From the NCBI GenBank assembly GCA_040379385.1, contig JBEILF010000117.1, forward strand, positions 1 through 7,527: DNA of 7,527 nucleotides, given 5' to 3'. This DNA is from UKL13-2 sp040379385 (lineage in GTDB: Bacteria > Pseudomonadota > Gammaproteobacteria > Burkholderiales > Usitatibacteraceae). Shown one piece after another: positions 1-6,840 of the stretch (position 1 is the stretch's first letter; each line of letters begins with the position of its first letter). The notes beneath the pieces are model-generated. The model saw only the letters and a list, made by a program, of their open reading frames with translations. It made no database searches and was not told where the DNA came from. Position numbers and translations under genes: made by a program.

Positions 1-1506
1 ATTGCCATTCTCGACCTGCGGATACAAAAGCTATGGCTGATTCGTGACCGAATGGGTCTCAAGCCGATGGTCTACTCTTACATCGACGGAAATTTGGCGT
101 TCGGCTCCACCGTCCGCAGCGTGCTTCCCTTTGTGCCTGCCAATGTCCGCCAATGGGACCGTTATGCGATTGACGCCTACCTAGCGCACCGCTATGTCCC
201 TGCGCCACGGACTATCTTCAAAAACATACAGCGCTTGCCCAATGCGCATTGGTTATCACTTGAATTGGCAACCCGACGTATTGAAACCAAGTGTTATTGG
301 ACACCTCCCGATGCACTGGCCGAACAACCTATACCCGATGAGCAATGGCTTGCGACGCTTGATGCAGCGGTATCCATGCGCACGGTTGCCGACCGACCAC
401 TTGGGGTGTTTCTCTCCTCCGGCATTGACTCGTCAACAGTGGCATCTCGCCTTGCATTGACCGGGCATTCGGCGCTGCAAACATTTACCGCAGGCTTCGA
501 CAAGCCGGAAATGGATGAATCGCCTACGGCGGCAAAGATAGCGGCAGTACTGGGCTTTCCTAATCAAGTGATCGCCGTCCCCGGTTCAGTTCGTGACGAT
601 ATCGATCAAATTATTGATGACCTCGACGAACCATTTGCCGACCCATCGGCGATACCGAGCTGGTATCTCGCGCGCGAGACCACCAAACATGTGAAAGTGG
701 TTTTGGGTGGAGACGGGGGCGACGAACTGTTTGCGGGCTACAAGCGCTTTGACAAACATCTCAAGACAAGCTGGCGTCGCAACATCTTCGGTGGCGACAA
801 CAGCGTACCGCGCAACCGCGATATCACCGGCGGTGGTGTCTCCAAGTTTTTCGACGAGGTCCGCCTTGACTGGTGGCGTGCCTACAGCCTGCGTTTCTCA
901 GGCTTTACCCCTTCACAGCGCGCCGCATTGCAGCCCGCACTTGCAGGCAAAAGCCCGGTCTACTGGCGGGGGATGGAGCAACGTACGGCGCAAAAATGGC
1001 TGGAGACGGCCAATCCACGTGGGCCTATCAGCGAGCTTCTGGAAATAGACCGCCTGAACTATTTGCCCGAATACATCCTGCGTAAAGGCGACCTGTGCAC
1101 CATGGCGCACGGACTCGAACTGCGAGCGCCGTTGTTAGACCATGCCTGGGTTTCACTGGTACACAGCATGCCAACCAGCCAACGGTTTACCCAGCCGGCC
1201 AAACAACTGTTGCGTGTGGCCATGCCACAACTTGCCGCGTCCGATATCGATCTATTCAACGCCAAGAAAAAAGGCTTTAATCCGCCGCTAGACACTTGGT
1301 TGAAAATCGATCTGGCAGATCGGCTAGACGACATGCCTGCCAATCTTGAGCGGCTCACCGACGGCCAAATTCGCGGCAACGCCGCCAAACAACTTTTGAT
1401 TTACTACCGCCGTGGAAACTCGCGCTACGCTGAACAAATCTTTCAGTTGCTGGTCTTGGAGATGTCATTAACACAGCTCGACAGACTACGCGGAGAGTTG
1501 CCGTGA
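1..1506 (+). CDS. Glutamine-dependent asparagine synthase-family amidotransferase (5' end outside window)
   Basis: This gene is open at the left edge. The reading frame continues upstream of the first in-window ATG (52) to base 1, and the residues before that ATG (…LIRDRMGLKP) are the conserved RD-x-x-G-x-KP segment of the N-terminal glutaminase domain, so the ATG at 52 is internal. About 501 codons are visible; the family is usually about 600-650 residues, so the Cys2 nucleophile and the glutamine pocket lie outside. The synthetase domain is complete. It has the ATP-pyrophosphatase loop SSGIDSS (415-435), the GGDGGDELFAGY block (706-741), the ELRAPLLDH block (about 1117-1143) and the late KKKGFNPP block (about 1264-1287). 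Family chemistry is hydrolysis of glutamine, with the ammonia channelled to an adenylated carboxylate. Free asparagine synthesis is possible. Coupling to a GT9 glycosyltransferase instead suggests amidation of a sugar acid or other polysaccharide precursor, as proposed for such genes in O-antigen and capsule loci; that role is inference. Confidence 0.93.
   Translation: MAILDLRIQKLWLIRDRMGLKPMVYSYIDGNLAFGSTVRSVLPFVPANVRQWDRYAIDAYLAHRYVPAPRTIFKNIQRLPNAHWLSLELATRRIETKCYWTPPDALAEQPIPDEQWLATLDAAVSMRTVADRPLGVFLSSGIDSSTVASRLALTGHSALQTFTAGFDKPEMDESPTAAKIAAVLGFPNQVIAVPGSVRDDIDQIIDDLDEPFADPSAIPSWYLARETTKHVKVVLGGDGGDELFAGYKRFDKHLKTSWRRNIFGGDNSVPRNRDITGGGVSKFFDEVRLDWWRAYSLRFSGFTPSQRAALQPALAGKSPVYWRGMEQRTAQKWLETANPRGPISELLEIDRLNYLPEYILRKGDLCTMAHGLELRAPLLDHAWVSLVHSMPTSQRFTQPAKQLLRVAMPQLAASDIDLFNAKKKGFNPPLDTWLKIDLADRLDDMPANLERLTDGQIRGNAAKQLLIYYRRGNSRYAEQIFQLLVLEMSLTQLDRLRGELP
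1492..1495 (+). promoter_or_regulatory. Ribosome binding site GGAG fixing the GTG start of the GT9 gene
   Basis: GGAG lies inside the last codons of the upstream amidotransferase gene, 7 bases before the GTG at 1503. It decides the GTG start, since no ATG start fits nearby. It also makes the overlap (GTGA, 1503-1506) a typical translational-coupling arrangement. Confidence 0.7.
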
Positions 1507-2618
1507 TCATTACCGCAGCCGAGGCGGATCAGGCCCAACGTGTCCTCATCATCAACGTCACCCGGATTGGCGATACCCTGCTTGCCACGCCGGCCATGCG
1601 TGCCATTGCCGCACATTTTCCAAACGCCACGGTCACCTGCCTGGGCCACCCACAGCGTGCGGAGATAATGCGGCATTTGCCCTATCTCGGCAAGGTAGGC
1701 ACGATCACCAAAAAATCGGCGTGGGCAAGAGGCTGGAAAGATGCAATCACCAAGCCCGAATACGACTATGCGTTTGTCTGGGGTCAAGACTCGGCGCTGG
1801 TGCGTTACGCGCTGCGCAAGGCTCGCTGTGTCGTCGCCGAACGTCAGCAGGATGATACGATCAATCAGAAGCTTGCCTTTGCCTTCAATGCGCCACCACA
1901 GAACAGCATCCACGCGGTCGCGTGGTTTCTGGCGCTGCCAGCGGCTGTGGGAATCGCGGCCAACGGCTTCGGCATTGATATTGCGATTACCAAAGAAGAA
2001 CTGTCCAGCGCGGCCAAAACCATGTTTGGCATTTTCGGCGCATCAAATCACTCTCCTGTCGTCGGATTTCAAGTCGCGAGTTTTGCAACAAAGTCGTGGC
2101 GCGATTGGCCGATTCAACGGTTTCTTGATTTAGCCCTGCGCATCGTCCAGTACTATCCGGATGCGCGTTTTGTATGTTTTGGTGCGTCAGCAGATCAACC
2201 ACGTATCGCAGAACTTGAACGCTCGCTCGGCGGTCGGGTCATCAGTTTTGCGGGCAAGACAACTCTACGTGAAACGGTCGCTTTAATGTCCCACTTGGAT
2301 CTGTACGTCGGCATCGACACAGGCCCCACACATCTGTACAGCGCACTGAAGAAGCCGATGGTGGTGCTATATCACCCATCGATTCCGAGCGCGCTTTATA
2401 AGCCGCTGGGCCACCCCGCACTCGCCGCCATTGATCACGCGCTTGCCGGCCCCACCTGTCGCAACAAAATTTCGATGAACGAAATCGACGCTGAACTTGT
2501 CTGGCGTGCGGTGCACGGCGCTCTGGAAGGTGAGCCTTCGACACTTCCCGGTATGCCATCGCCCGGCATAGATGCGGGCGTCGCCCCGTGGCCGGGTGAC
2601 GCCCTGCCCTACAAATAA
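1503..2618 (+). CDS. Glycosyltransferase family 9 (heptosyltransferase-like)
   Basis: A 371-residue GT-B enzyme of the ADP-heptose:LPS heptosyltransferase family, expected at the cytoplasmic face of the inner membrane. The N-terminal strand and loop VLIINVTRIGDTLLATPA (14-31) carries the conserved Asp24, equivalent to the proposed catalytic Asp13 of WaaC. The second domain starts near 186 with VGFQVAS, then KSWRDWP (197-203, the conserved Lys region). The nucleotide-sugar signature GIDTGPTHL (270-278) follows, then PMVVLYHP. The GTG start overlaps the previous stop by 4 bases and has a good GGAG site. The family transfers heptose or other sugars from nucleotide donors; the actual sugar cannot be read from sequence, and the amidotransferase neighbour points to a surface glycan. 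An odd Pro/Gly-rich tail (about 341-371) follows the last expected helix and is encoded by two tandem DNA hairpins. A core heptosyltransferase (WaaC/WaaF) is less likely given the divergence, but is not excluded. Confidence 0.9.
   Translation: MIITAAEADQAQRVLIINVTRIGDTLLATPAMRAIAAHFPNATVTCLGHPQRAEIMRHLPYLGKVGTITKKSAWARGWKDAITKPEYDYAFVWGQDSALVRYALRKARCVVAERQQDDTINQKLAFAFNAPPQNSIHAVAWFLALPAAVGIAANGFGIDIAITKEELSSAAKTMFGIFGASNHSPVVGFQVASFATKSWRDWPIQRFLDLALRIVQYYPDARFVCFGASADQPRIAELERSLGGRVISFAGKTTLRETVALMSHLDLYVGIDTGPTHLYSALKKPMVVLYHPSIPSALYKPLGHPALAAIDHALAGPTCRNKISMNEIDAELVWRAVHGALEGEPSTLPGMPSPGIDAGVAPWPGDALPYK
2552..2570. repeat. Hairpin 1 in the 3' end of the GT9 gene
   Basis: A perfect 6-bp inverted repeat TATGCC / GGCATA (2552-2557 with 2565-2570) with a 7-base loop. 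It lies within coding sequence just upstream of a second, stronger hairpin. No T-run follows on either strand, so it is not a classical intrinsic terminator on its own. Confidence 0.5.
2576..2604. terminator. GC-rich hairpin at the convergent gene junction, possible bidirectional terminator
   Basis: GGGCGTC (2576-2582) pairs with GACGCCC (2598-2604). The stem extends inward by a G-T position and CCC/GGG (2584-2586 with 2594-2596), giving about 11 paired positions and a 7-base loop. It sits 11 bases before the GT9 stop codon on the plus strand. On the minus strand it lies about 25 bases beyond the acyl-CoA dehydrogenase stop. A single hairpin could therefore serve both convergent transcripts. 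Neither side has the T-run expected of a standard Rho-independent terminator, so this call is tentative; it may instead stabilise 3' ends. Confidence 0.35.
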
Positions 2619-2628
2619 CCTAGCCGCG

Positions 2629-4446
2629 TTAGAAGTAGGCCTCATCCATCGCCAGCACACTGTTGGCACCGTTAACGATGGCCTCGCAATATCCATCAGC
2701 GAATGGCAGGATGTGGTCGGCAAAAAAGCGTGCGGTCAACACTTTGGCCTTCAAGAAGTCGGTATCGTCTCCGCCCTTGGATAATTGATCAGCCGCAGCG
2801 ATGGCCGAACGCGCCATGATCCAGCCGCCACACACAGTACCGGCCAACATCAGGTAGTGAACTGCACCAGCGTTAACGGCACCTTGATTTTCTTTGAACG
2901 TAATCGCGATCCACTCGGTCGCACGTTTGAAGTCTTCAAGTCCTCGTGCAAGCGTTTTTGCAATTGCTTTCAGATTCACGTCAGAAGATGACTCCAAGGA
3001 GCTTACTGTTTTTTGCATTTCTGCGATCAACGCCAGGGCAGTTTGGCCGCCTTCACGGCCGACCTTGCGACCGACCAAGTCATTGGCCTGAATGCCGGTC
3101 GTGCCTTCATAGATCGCCGAGATGCGTGAATCACGGTAGTACTGCGCCGCTCCGGTCTCCTCAATAAAGCCCATGCCGCCGTGAATTTGTACACCTAGTG
3201 AGGTGACTTGAATTCCAGCCTCGGTCGAATAGCCCTTGACAATCGGGATCATCAGATCGACCAGCGCTTGGTTGAAGCGCTTGGTTTGTTCATCTTCTGA
3301 CCGCTCGGCGAGGTCTAAACACTTCGCCGTCCAATAGATCATCGCGCGGCACGCTTCTGCGTAAGCACGCATGGTCATCAGCATGCGCTTGACATCCGGA
3401 TGATAGATGATCGGCACCGACTTTGGCGATTGGCCGAGTCTCGCAGGCACGGGTGTTGTCGGACGCCCTTGCACACGTTCACGTGCCCAGACCAGCGCGT
3501 GTTGGTAGGCGCGTTCAGAGATCGAAACCCCTTCGAGGCCGACCCCCAAACGCGCCGCGTTCATCATCACGAACATGTATTCTAGGCCGCGGTTGATTTC
3601 GCCCACCGGATAGCCGATTGCGCCACCGTTGTCTTCGCCGTACATCATCACACAGGTTGGGCTGGCGTGAATGCCAAGCTTGTGTTCGATCGACGCACAC
3701 TTGACATCGTTGCGCGCGCCCAATGAGCCGTCGGCATTGACTAACACCTTCGGCACCAAAAACAGCGAAATTCCCTTCACACCTTCCGGTGCCCCTTCAA
3801 CCCGGGCCAGCACCAAATGGATGATATTCTCCGTGTAATCGTGGTCGCCATAGGTAATAAAAATTTTCTGGCCGGTAATCTTGTAGCTGCCATCGCCCGC
3901 AGGGACGGCTTTAGTGCGAACCAATGCCAGATCAGATCCCGCTTGCGGCTCGGTTAAGTTCATCGTACCGGTCCATTTGCCTGCGACCATGTTCGGTAGA
4001 AACTTGTCTTTCAGCCCCTGCGCGGCATGCTGATCCAGCGCTTCAATCGCTCCAAGGGTAAGGAGCGGACAAAGTTTGAATGCCATGTTGGCGCTGCCTA
4101 GCATTTCTGCGACCGGCGTTGCCACAACGTGGGGCAGACCCTGTCCGCCAAATTCCACGGGCGCTTCGAGGCCACTCCAACCGCCTTCTACATACTTCCA
4201 ATATGCGTCTTTGAAGCCTTTCGGCGTGGTCACATTACCATTGGAAATTCTTGCGCCTTCCTGGTCACCCGGGCGATTCAGTGGTGCTAGTACTTCGCTG
4301 GAGAACTTTGCGGCTTCTGAAAATATCGCATCGACCAGATCATCGGTGACGTCTTCACATCCGGGCAATTCGCGAATATCTGGCAGACCGACAACCTGTT
4401 TCAGGACGAACGCAATATCTTTCAGTGGTGCCGTGTATTGGGACAT
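2629..4446 (-). CDS. Acyl-CoA dehydrogenase, large (about 600-residue) DmdC/FadE-like type
   Basis: A 605-residue flavoprotein that introduces the alpha-beta double bond in an acyl-CoA and passes electrons to ETF. The layout is: an N-terminal extension (1-35, MSQYTAPLKDIAFVL, typical of this long subfamily), the helical domain to about 155, and the FAD/substrate beta-domain with LTEPQAGSD (164-172) and KIFITYGDHD (194-203). Next come the C-terminal helical domain with GGMGFIEE (423-430) and AIYEGTTGIQ (444-453), and an extra C-terminal helical domain to 605. Glu447 in YEGT is at the position of the catalytic base. The ATG has a purine-rich GAGAG about 4 bases upstream (4451-4455). It is the third gene of the etfB-etfA operon, 44 bases after etfA. 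The substrate is unknown. Family relatives include the 3-methylthiopropanoyl-CoA dehydrogenase DmdC and medium- or long-chain dehydrogenases of pseudomonads, and sequence alone does not separate them. Confidence 0.95.
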   Translation of the reverse strand: MSQYTAPLKDIAFVLKQVVGLPDIRELPGCEDVTDDLVDAIFSEAAKFSSEVLAPLNRPGDQEGARISNGNVTTPKGFKDAYWKYVEGGWSGLEAPVEFGGQGLPHVVATPVAEMLGSANMAFKLCPLLTLGAIEALDQHAAQGLKDKFLPNMVAGKWTGTMNLTEPQAGSDLALVRTKAVPAGDGSYKITGQKIFITYGDHDYTENIIHLVLARVEGAPEGVKGISLFLVPKVLVNADGSLGARNDVKCASIEHKLGIHASPTCVMMYGEDNGGAIGYPVGEINRGLEYMFVMMNAARLGVGLEGVSISERAYQHALVWARERVQGRPTTPVPARLGQSPKSVPIIYHPDVKRMLMTMRAYAEACRAMIYWTAKCLDLAERSEDEQTKRFNQALVDLMIPIVKGYSTEAGIQVTSLGVQIHGGMGFIEETGAAQYYRDSRISAIYEGTTGIQANDLVGRKVGREGGQTALALIAEMQKTVSSLESSSDVNLKAIAKTLARGLEDFKRATEWIAITFKENQGAVNAGAVHYLMLAGTVCGGWIMARSAIAAADQLSKGGDDTDFLKAKVLTARFFADHILPFADGYCEAIVNGANSVLAMDEAYF

Positions 4447-4490
4447 GATTCTCTCGGTTAGTTAATTCGGTGTAAGGTATTGTTGCTGCA

Positions 4491-5423
4491 CTACAACGCG
4501 GCGGTCAGTTCCGGGACCAGCGTGAAAAGATCACCAACCAAGCCATAGTCAGCGACTTGGAAAATTGGCGCTTCAGGGTCTTTGTTTATCGCAACGATGA
4601 CCTTGCTGTCTTTCATGCCGGCAAGATGCTGGATGGCTCCTGAGATGCCGACCGCGATATAGAGTTCCGGCGCAACCACCTTCCCGGTTTGGCCAACTTG
4701 ATAGTCATTCGGCACAAAGCCCGCATCAACCGCTGCCCGTGAAGCGCCTAATGCGGCACCAAGTTTATCGGCGAGAGGCTCCAAAAACTGACGATATCGA
4801 TCACCGTCACCCATGCCTCGGCCTCCCGATACGATCCGTTTGGCCGCAACCAATTCCGGTCGGTCGGACTTTGTCAGCTCTTGGCCGGTGACTTTCGATA
4901 GACCGCTGTCAGCGTGTGCCCCCACGCTTTCAATGGTCGCGTTGCCACCAGTCGGTGCGACTGCATCAAAACCAGTTGCGCGCACGGTGAGAACCTTGAT
5001 GCTGTCTGCCGATTTCACGGTGGCGAATGCATTGCCGGCATAAATGGGACGCACGAACGTATCAGCGGCCTCAACGGCCACCACGTCTGAAAGCTGCGCG
5101 ACGTCAAGCAGCGCCGCTACCCGCGGAGCCGTATTCTTGCCGCCGGCTGAGGCGGGAAACAAAACGTGTGAATAATTTTTTGCAAGGCCCACCACGAGTG
5201 GCGCAAGATTTTCTGCAACAGCCGAGCCAAGATGCGGCGCATCGGCGACCAGTACTTTACTGACACCGGCGGTCGCGGCCGCAGCACCGGCGGCAGCGGC
5301 GCAGTTGTTGCCAGCCACCAGCACGTGCACATCGCCACCAATTTTTTGCGCGCAGGCAATGGTGGCGGTGACGCCCGATTTCAAGGCGGAGTTATCGTGA
5401 TCTGCGATTACCAAAATTGCCAT
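4491..5423 (-). CDS. etfA: Electron transfer flavoprotein alpha subunit
   Basis: A 310-residue full-length ETF alpha subunit (FixB family), the FAD-carrying half of the EtfAB heterodimer in the cytoplasm. The N-terminal ETF domain spans about 1-185. The C-terminal FAD domain begins with VSGGRGMG (198-205). It continues with GASRAAVDAGFVPND (226-240), VGQTGK (243-248), YIAVGISGAIQH (255-266), and the AINKDPEAPIF and ADYG blocks to about 294. Arg229, Thr246 and His266 keep the spacing of human ETFA Arg249, Thr266 and His286, which contact the flavin, so a conventional two-electron carrier is expected rather than a degenerate form. The ATG at 5423 is preceded by AGGA with a 9-base spacer (5433-5436). 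It lies 59 bases after etfB and 44 bases before the acyl-CoA dehydrogenase, in the same orientation. No bifurcating-type partner is visible nearby. Confidence 0.98.
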   Translation of the reverse strand: MAILVIADHDNSALKSGVTATIACAQKIGGDVHVLVAGNNCAAAAGAAAATAGVSKVLVADAPHLGSAVAENLAPLVVGLAKNYSHVLFPASAGGKNTAPRVAALLDVAQLSDVVAVEAADTFVRPIYAGNAFATVKSADSIKVLTVRATGFDAVAPTGGNATIESVGAHADSGLSKVTGQELTKSDRPELVAAKRIVSGGRGMGDGDRYRQFLEPLADKLGAALGASRAAVDAGFVPNDYQVGQTGKVVAPELYIAVGISGAIQHLAGMKDSKVIVAINKDPEAPIFQVADYGLVGDLFTLVPELTAAL

Positions 5424-5482
5424 TTCAATTTTTCCTGAAAGCGTTATCTATTGGGGAAACAGTGATTCGCAAGGCAAGGGCA

Positions 5483-6232
5483 CTAAATTACCTTGGCTTC
5501 GTTCTTTAGCTTATCAACTAGCGCGGCCACGTCTGCCACCATCACGCCACCTTTGCGTTTCGGCGGCTCGACGACTCTCAACGTCGTCAGGCGCGGTACA
5601 ACATCGACCCCGAGTGTCTCTGGGGTAACTACGTCCAACGGCTTTTTCTTCGCTTTCATAATGTTTGGCAGCGTCGCGTAACGAGGCGTATTCAGGCGTA
5701 AGTCGGTGGTGATGATCGCCGGCAACTTGATGGATAGCGTCTCAAGTCCGCCGTCGATTTCGCGCGTTACCGACGCCTCGTTGCCGCTGACAACGACTTT
5801 CGATGCAAAGGTGGCTTGAGACCAGCCAAGCAAGGCCGCCAACATCTGACCGGTTTGGTTAGAGTCGTCGTCGATAGCCTGTTTGCCAAGCAAAATGAGC
5901 TGCGGAGATTCTTTGACGGCAATCGCCCGCAACACCTTGGCGACACCGAGTGGTTGCACCTCGACCGCAGTCTCGACAAGGATAGCGCGATCCGCGCCCA
6001 TGGCTAGCGCATTACGAAGCGTCTCTTGGCACTGCGCCACGCCGATGGACACCGCGATAATCTCGGAGGCAACACCAGCTTCCTTTAACCTGATGGCCTC
6101 TTCGACGGCTATTTCGTCGAACGGGTTCATCGACATCTTGACATTGGCGAGTTCAACGCCGCTTTGATCGGCTTTCACACGGACTTTTACGTTGTAGTCA
6201 ACAACGCGTTTGACGGGGACAAGAATTTTCAT
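5483..6232 (-). CDS. etfB: Electron transfer flavoprotein beta subunit
   Basis: A 249-residue full-length ETF beta subunit (FixA family), which binds AMP and docks acyl-CoA dehydrogenases. The start MKILVPVKRVVDYNVKVRV is the family N-terminus. NPFDEIAVEEAIRLKE (36-51) and GKQAIDDDSNQTGQM (116-130) form the nucleotide-binding part. The signature block runs from VTREIDGGLE (155-164) to RYATLPNIMKAKKKP (184-198). Leu188 in this block sits where human ETFB has Leu195, the anchor of the dehydrogenase recognition loop. It is the first gene of the operon and is controlled by the minus-strand promoter and operator near 6289-6313. The start has no clear Shine-Dalgarno sequence: the bases before the ATG read AACCTACCCG. 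A nearer upstream ATG at about 6247 is in frame but followed at once by TGA, so the start at 6232 stands on homology. Confidence 0.98.
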   Translation of the reverse strand: MKILVPVKRVVDYNVKVRVKADQSGVELANVKMSMNPFDEIAVEEAIRLKEAGVASEIIAVSIGVAQCQETLRNALAMGADRAILVETAVEVQPLGVAKVLRAIAVKESPQLILLGKQAIDDDSNQTGQMLAALLGWSQATFASKVVVSGNEASVTREIDGGLETLSIKLPAIITTDLRLNTPRYATLPNIMKAKKKPLDVVTPETLGVDVVPRLTTLRVVEPPKRKGGVMVADVAALVDKLKNEAKVI

Positions 6233-6261
6233 CGGGTAGGTTCACATTATTTGTTGGGGTG

Positions 6262-6278
6262 CCGCGCAGTAGGCGCGG
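6262..6278 (-). repeat. Hairpin in the predicted etfB leader
   Basis: CCGCGC (6262-6267) and GCGCGG (6273-6278) form a perfect 6-bp, all-GC stem with a 5-base loop. It lies about 30 bases upstream of the etfB start codon and downstream of the predicted transcription start, so it would be present in the mRNA leader. It may affect mRNA stability or translation. It matches no riboswitch I recognise. Confidence 0.4.
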
Positions 6279-6288
6279 GAAGCGCACG

Positions 6289-6310
6289 AATTCAAACAAG
6301 CGTTTGAATT
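6289..6310. promoter_or_regulatory. PsrA-type operator upstream of etfB
   Basis: A perfect 9-bp inverted repeat AATTCAAAC-N4-GTTTGAATT. The core CAAAC-N4-GTTTG fits the published Pseudomonas PsrA consensus (G/C)AAAC-N2-4-GTTT(G/C). PsrA is a TetR-family repressor of beta-oxidation genes released by long-chain fatty-acid ligands, and etf genes are known or predicted members of such regulons. The site overlaps the last bases of the minus-strand TATAAT and covers the expected transcription start, which is the geometry of a repressor site. The regulator gene itself is not in this window. Confidence 0.7.
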
Positions 6311-6313
6311 ATA
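6308..6313 (-). promoter_or_regulatory. -10 element of the etfB-etfA-acyl-CoA dehydrogenase promoter
   Basis: TATAAT on the minus strand, a perfect sigma-70 -10 hexamer. A start site near 6301 is expected, giving a leader of about 69 bases. At 16-17 bases upstream the -35 region reads CTAGAA or GCTAGA (6330-6336), a poor match to TTGACA, so either the promoter needs help or the -10 dominates. No other good -10 was seen in the 218-base gap between etfB and the membrane-protein gene. Confidence 0.55.
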
Positions 6314-6421
6314 GAGGAGAGAATCGCGCTTCTAGCGGGCAACACAAGCCAATATGCTTTGGTCGCTCGTTGGTAGCGAAAAAACTGCGAATCAAAACTA
6401 CCCTATCCACGGGCGTCTTCA

Positions 6422-6440
6422 GGCATTGTGCATTAATGCC
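6422..6440 (-). repeat. Small hairpin just after the membrane-protein gene
   Basis: GGCATT (6422-6427) and AATGCC (6435-6440) form a perfect 6-bp stem with a 7-base loop, 10 bases past the stop codon of the minus-strand membrane-protein gene. No T-run follows on the minus strand, so termination activity is uncertain. It could separate that transcript from the etf promoter downstream. Confidence 0.3.
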
Positions 6441-6450
6441 CCCGCCAATC

Positions 6451-6840
6451 CTAGGGTTTGGTAAAACGGCTCCGCACGGGTGCCCAATATGCCGCCGCGA
6501 CAATTGCGCCGGCCAGCATAAACTCCAGATTGATGAACAGATACTCTAATGCCGGGTACACCGTGTGGCCGTCCCAAGGCATCGCGCCGAAAACCGCAAC
6601 TAACGCAAAGCTTGGTCGCGCCCATGCCTTGAATGTGATGAGGCCAATGGTGCTGGCCGTCGCGGCGACAAGGTAGGTCACTCCCACCCAGCTCGCCATC
6701 CAAGTGGATTGGTCCGCCATTTTTACATAGTCACGCAGCGCTACGGGTAGCTGTTCTGCGGTGAAAACGTGGCCGAAAATCGCCAATACAACACAGGCGA
6801 GATAGCACCCTATCAAAGTCCGGAATTGATTTGATGTCAT
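6451..6840 (-). CDS. Small four-helix membrane protein of unknown function
   Basis: I do not recognise the family. The 129-residue product is strongly hydrophobic, with four likely membrane segments: about 8-27 (TLIGCYLACVVLAIFGHVF), 47-70 (a Trp- and Ala-rich stretch containing GVTYLVAATASTIGLI), 76-88 and 97-120. A short polar loop with charged residues (about 28-46) lies between the first two. The tail PVRSRFTKP is basic, which by the positive-inside rule suggests a cytoplasmic C-terminus and, with four helices, a cytoplasmic N-terminus too. The regular alternation of helices and loops argues for a real gene rather than a shadow. There is no strong Shine-Dalgarno sequence before the ATG (TTAGCGC). 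It is divergent from the alpha/beta-hydrolase gene across 156 bases, in which I found no convincing promoter for either gene. It points the same way as etfB but is separated from it by 218 bases and an independent promoter. Confidence 0.7.
   Translation of the reverse strand: MTSNQFRTLIGCYLACVVLAIFGHVFTAEQLPVALRDYVKMADQSTWMASWVGVTYLVAATASTIGLITFKAWARPSFALVAVFGAMPWDGHTVYPALEYLFINLEFMLAGAIVAAAYWAPVRSRFTKP

Noticed and set aside
52..54. ATG at 52 as the true start of the amidotransferase.
   Set aside because: The in-frame codons upstream encode conserved glutaminase-domain residues, so the gene begins before the window.
1443..1913. A 156-codon minus-strand frame under the amidotransferase/GT9 junction.
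   Set aside because: It is antisense to two clearly conserved coding regions, and its product has no recognisable motif.
4076..4465. A 129-codon plus-strand frame opposite the start of the acyl-CoA dehydrogenase.
   Set aside because: Antisense shadow of a conserved gene, with Ser/Pro/Thr-rich random composition.
6363..6384. TCGCT/AGCGA hairpin followed by six A residues, resembling a terminator.
   Set aside because: The stem is only 5 bp. The A-run follows on the plus strand, where no gene ends, and on the minus strand the T-run precedes the hairpin, the wrong order for an intrinsic terminator.
6259..6549. A 96-codon plus-strand frame with a Cys-Pro-Ile-Cys…Cys pattern resembling a small zinc-binding protein.
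   Set aside because: It covers the etf promoter and operator and then the antisense of the membrane-protein C-terminus. The rest of the product is compositionally random, and there is no ribosome binding site.
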